Below are positions 60,872 to 64,000 of a stretch of DNA of 64,000 nucleotides, piece after piece (the stretch's first letter is position 1; each line of letters begins with the position of its first letter). Under the pieces are notes generated by a model. The model saw only the letters and a program-made list of their open reading frames with translations. It ran no database searches and had not been told where the DNA came from. A program made the translations under genes and the position numbers. This DNA comes from Allodiplogaster sudhausi. Its lineage: Eukaryota > Nematoda > Chromadorea > Rhabditida > Diplogasteridae. The stretch covers positions 6,262,501 through 6,326,500 of the forward strand of contig CALZFC010000009.1 in assembly GCA_945643635.1 (NCBI GenBank). Direction: 5' to 3'.

Positions 60872-61798
60872 CTTTTATCTGGCGGCTTAAAGCAAGACCG
60901 AAAGATATTTTGATAATAAGTCTTTTGAGTATAGAAAAAATAATTCTTTTGAGATAAGATAAGAAATGAAGCTTCCAGTCCATAGACAATTCGACTCGTA
61001 AGATCTCTGTCAGCCGAGGGCATTTCGATTGCCAGGAGCATCCTTAGAAATGCATGAAAGTGCGATGCGACCGTCTTATCTCACCATCCCATGCACCATC
61101 CTTCCTTCCCCTCCCCATCCCAATAGCTCTCTTTCCTATCCACAATCAGCATTTCCGTGCCCGACGAGATGACTTCATTATTAGATCGTTTATTGTATTT
61201 TCCTCAGTCAAATGGATCCATACATATGTATATAATGTTTTACTATTCCAGCACCTTGTGTCGTCAAGGCAATGCGAAGCAAAGAAGAAGTTGAAAGCAA
61301 CAACAGTCGATGGAACGCGAGATTCCATGTTCTCTTGCACGGCAGGAAGATATGAATATTGCGGCGCGAATCTTTCGTGGGGATAGTTATCATAGCTATG
61401 CACAAGGCGGAAAAGGCAGTGAGAGACAAACAAATACAAACTGAACAATGAAGAATGCCCTCAGCAGTTGAACAAAGGAAAAATGACATTGAAGCTCTTT
61501 CTTATATTCTGTAATTAACAAATAAAAATTGTCGGCGCTTGGCGCCTCTGTCATTGAGTGAATTTCGACAAGATCTGCTGAGTGGAAGAAATCGGGAGAT
61601 TTCGAGTGAGGAAACTAATACGTCTGGAAAAATGAAAGGGGAAGAAGAAGAAGACTAACAAGAAGGAGAAGACAAAAAGAAAATATCAGTATCAGAAGAA
61701 ATACAATAGCAGACGAGGTCATGAGGATGCACAGTAGTAAATTATGCAGAAGTTTAGCTATCTCTAAATGTTACATCGAGAGAGAAAATCGTCCATTA
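60872..61798. other. mec-4 promoter region / slit 3' flank
   Basis: A 0.9 kb spacer between two minus-strand genes. It holds the AAATGCAT site described separately; no exon or repeat seen. Confidence 0.5.
61048..61055. promoter_or_regulatory. AAATGCAT site upstream of mec-4
   Basis: Lies 177 bp upstream of the mec-4 start codon. In C. elegans, UNC-86/MEC-3 heterodimers activate touch-neuron genes through sites of the form CAT-N4-AAATGCAT. Here a CAT at 61039-61041 precedes AAATGCAT with 6 instead of 4 intervening bases, so the core matches and the spacing does not. Function is inferred. Confidence 0.4.
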
Positions 61799-62199
61799 TC
61801 ATCTCATCCGCATAAAGTGCTCGGCAGCCGAGCACGTACTCGAGCACTGACACTTTCGGATGATCTCCACGGTGGAGACACGCCTGAAATAGCTTTTTTT
61901 TAATCTTCATAACACATATATAAACATATATGTATACATTCACTATTGAATATAAAATAAAGATTATCCTACGTCGTTCGGTCCTTGCAGTGCATCTTGA
62001 CACGTCGCCGCTTCGTCTTGGCCGGGCGGCAGCAGTGGCCGACGCCGTCGCCGCAAAAGCCGTGGCAGGACGCGCTCTTGATCTCCTCCACTGAACGGCA
62101 GTCACCGTCCACGTGGAACGCACGCGTCTTCTCCTTCACGCATTGGATCTCGCCTGGAACGATGCGACAACGCGCTTATTACAAGTGAAGGAAACGTGG

Positions 62200-62237
<38 letters not shown>

Positions 62238-63981
62238 GAAAATAATTTATTTTTGCCCTATTTTGTTCCGAACGTTTCAGCAGAACGACGCTAAATAAAA
62301 TGCCTGTTTTCAGCCATCTGAAACGTGCATCGATCTTTTCAGGTTTTCTCTAGAAACGAACGTTGCTGGCATCTTGGCCCCTCGAAGCCGGGATCGCAGC
62401 GGCAAATGAAGCCATCGGCCGACGTCACATTCTTTATGCAAACTCCTTCGCCGCACTTCGCTCCGGCGCAGAAGTCGACTACGTCCGTGCAGCCGCGCTG
62501 CAAGGAAATTTCATTGATTTATGCCTCCCTTTTCTTTCTTTCTGAGGAGTTTTTTCTTTCACATTAAAATAGAAAAAATATATATTTAGTAGATTAATGT
62601 AGGAAGAAAAAGTAGCGGACCATGACTTGGTTCCGATCGATTGCCTTCTCGAGATTCATCGACTGCCGATTGACGAAGACGTCAGAGATGCATCCTACAG
62701 TGCCACTCATAAGGTCTCAGGCTTTAAAAGTTGAGAAACACTTTTTCCTCAGAACCTTTAAAACTGTGTCCGTTCCGGAGATGGAAATTGCTCGTCGCAT
62801 TCTCTGCCTTTTCTATCGGCAGGCCGCCGAGATAGAGGAACTGCTTCGTGCGCACATCAAACTATAAAGGGAAAAATATTATTTATCAGAAAGAATATAT
62901 GTAATTCACAATTAATTGTGTCCGGGGGAGCATATTTACGACAACAAAGAATGCGAACTACCTTCTTGGAAGCGCCCGAGTTGTCGACAGTCTGCGGAAG
63001 CTGCCCGTCTATCGACATGATCAGTCGCTGGCCACGGATGCGCAACTCGATCCGATGGGGCCGGCCGTCGCTCACTGTGGACAATCCATTCATCTCTCTT
63101 TCTCTGTCTCTCTCTCTCGCCATAACAGGATACTCTTCTTGCGAACAGAGGCTTCTACATACATTATTTGCAATTAACAACTTGAAAATAATAAGACACT
63201 CTTATTATATACAAATTGTTCAATTTCCAGTCTAATACATCACAAGCTCACCAATGGCATAGCTGTACATGTGCGATGCCGGGTAGTTGCCAATGTAGAA
63301 GGACACTTTCACTCGACCATCGTAAAGTTCGGCAGAAACATGCTGGTCGTCGCCATAGTATGCCAGGATACCAGTTCTGTAAACGTGTCCCGGGTAGTAT
63401 AGTGGTTAGTATCCGCGTCTGTCACATGCGAGACCCGGGTTCAATTCCCGGCCCGGGAGAATCTTTTGCATTACATAGCTTTTTTTAAATTGATACCATA
63501 AGGACACCACGAACTTGTTTGAAGTCGTTAGTGTGAAGGTGAGGTTGCCGCCATCGGCTGCCCAAGGCTCGAGTGCAATAAACGAACGGGTCTGAGTGAA
63601 GCCAACGGCGCGGAGATGGTCGCACTAAAGCAGACTCACGTTGAGATCTTGCTAATTGGAAGCTCTTTAGAAGTGTTCTCTCAACCTTCTCTCCCTGGAA
63701 TCCAGAGAAACAGCGACATTCGTACTCGACTGTTTCCTCTTGACTGCCTTCGTTGATATGGCACTGACCCTGAAGGGACAAATCAGTCGCTTACAATTAA
63801 ACCTGCCCCCACTTTCCAGCCCCAGCCCCAGATGCTCAAGTCTTACATGCTCGCAGGAGGCCGCCTCGCATGCAGCCGTGCTCTGGTAGACGGAGTAGCT
63901 CATGAGGGCGATCTCGCAGTGCGGACCGGTGAAGCCGACGAGACACTGGCACGAGTATGCGTTGACGCCGTCCTTCAAACA
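61799..63981 (-). CDS. slt-1: Slit guidance protein, C-terminal part (5' end outside window)
   Basis: Secreted ligand of Robo (SAX-3 in C. elegans) in axon and cell guidance. Exons in window: 63981-63847, 63769-63686, 63624-63515, 63376-63252, 63074-62962, 62861-62756, 62715-62621, 62497-62362, 62153-61973, 61883-61799 (389 aa). Order: end of an EGF repeat (YSCQCLVGFTGPHC), another EGF (YECRCFSGFQGEKC), a laminin-G domain (FIALEPWAADGG, AELYDGRVKVSF, PHRIELRIRGQ, FLYLGGLP, VGCISDVFVN), one EGF (FICRCDPGFEGPRC), then a cystine-knot CTCK domain (CRSVEEIK, GHCCRPAKTKRRRVKMHC) ending in KCQCSS and a short tail. This EGF-LamG-EGF-CTCK order is unique to Slit. The LRR blocks lie beyond the window edge. 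Intron 6 is only 40 nt; intron 3 houses a tRNA gene. Confidence 0.92.
62202..62234. repeat. TA microsatellite
   Basis: (AT)16 in the slit intron between the exons ending at 62362 and starting at 62153. Confidence 0.9.
63388..63459 (+). tRNA. tRNA-Asp (GTC)
   Basis: 72-nt cloverleaf. Acceptor stem TCCCGGG/CCCGGGA with discriminator G; D-arm with the A-box-like TAGTATAGTGG; anticodon stem CGCGT/ATGCG around loop CTGTCAC, anticodon GTC; T-arm with GGTTCAATTCC. A TTTT pol III terminator follows at 63464-63467. No intron. The gene lies antisense inside the 138-nt slit intron 63377-63514. Confidence 0.95.
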
Positions 63982-64000
63982 CTATTTTATAGGCCCCATT

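Noticed and set aside
57259..63981. slit and mec-4 as an operon
   Set aside because: They are on one strand, but the spacer is about 0.93 kb, far above typical nematode operon spacing, and mec-4 has its own candidate upstream site.
1..64000. CRISPR arrays, bacterial operons, riboswitches, rRNA genes
   Set aside because: None seen. The tandem repeats are microsatellites without unique spacers, and the gene structure is eukaryotic.

Overview
The window is nuclear DNA of a nematode, probably a rhabditid that is not Caenorhabditis. Evidence: a near full-length MEC-4 touch-channel orthologue, a nematode HNF4-type nuclear hormone receptor, an eyegone-type PAX gene, a claudin-like protein, short GC-rich exons in AT-rich introns, and (C/T)TTCAG-type acceptors. 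The DNA is unusually dense in CT/GA microsatellites, which create many false Arg/Glu or Leu/Ser reading frames. No bacterial, viral or CRISPR sequence was seen.

Plus strand, 1-45 kb: 3' part of a nuclear hormone receptor (338-8193); a decayed Merlin/ISXO2 transposase plus two unassigned exons (10.7-11.4 kb); a small secreted protein (13.2-13.8 kb); a claudin-like four-helix membrane protein (16.7-18.8 kb); an eyegone-type PAX/homeobox gene (23.5-27.8 kb); an N-myristoylated four-EF-hand calmodulin-like protein (30.9-34.6 kb); an MFSD11/UNC-93-like transporter (36.0-41.4 kb) whose introns hold two TTAA-flanked elements; and a peroxisomal-type enoyl-CoA isomerase (42.7-44.5 kb).

Minus strand, 45-64 kb: nucleobindin (45.9-49.3 kb), a Ly6/uPAR-type GPI-anchored protein (50.7-53.2 kb), mec-4 (57.3-60.9 kb) and the 3' end of slit/slt-1 (61.8-64.0 kb), whose intron carries an antisense tRNA-Asp gene.

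The genes are a normal metazoan mix and do not form one pathway, although several act in neurons (mec-4, slit, PAX, Ly6). From memory, nucb-1, mec-4 and slt-1 are all X-linked in C. elegans, so this may be an X-derived segment. I found no clearly novel biological system. The more unusual features are a high share of GC-AG introns (six well supported in three genes), a 1.7 kb TTAA-flanked foldback element, a TTAA MITE family, the tRNA nested in a 138-nt slit intron, and a PAX gene lacking most of the first half of its paired domain. Multi-exon genes are given as one span with exon coordinates in the evidence text; all splice sites were inferred by eye from reading frame, phase and family conservation.
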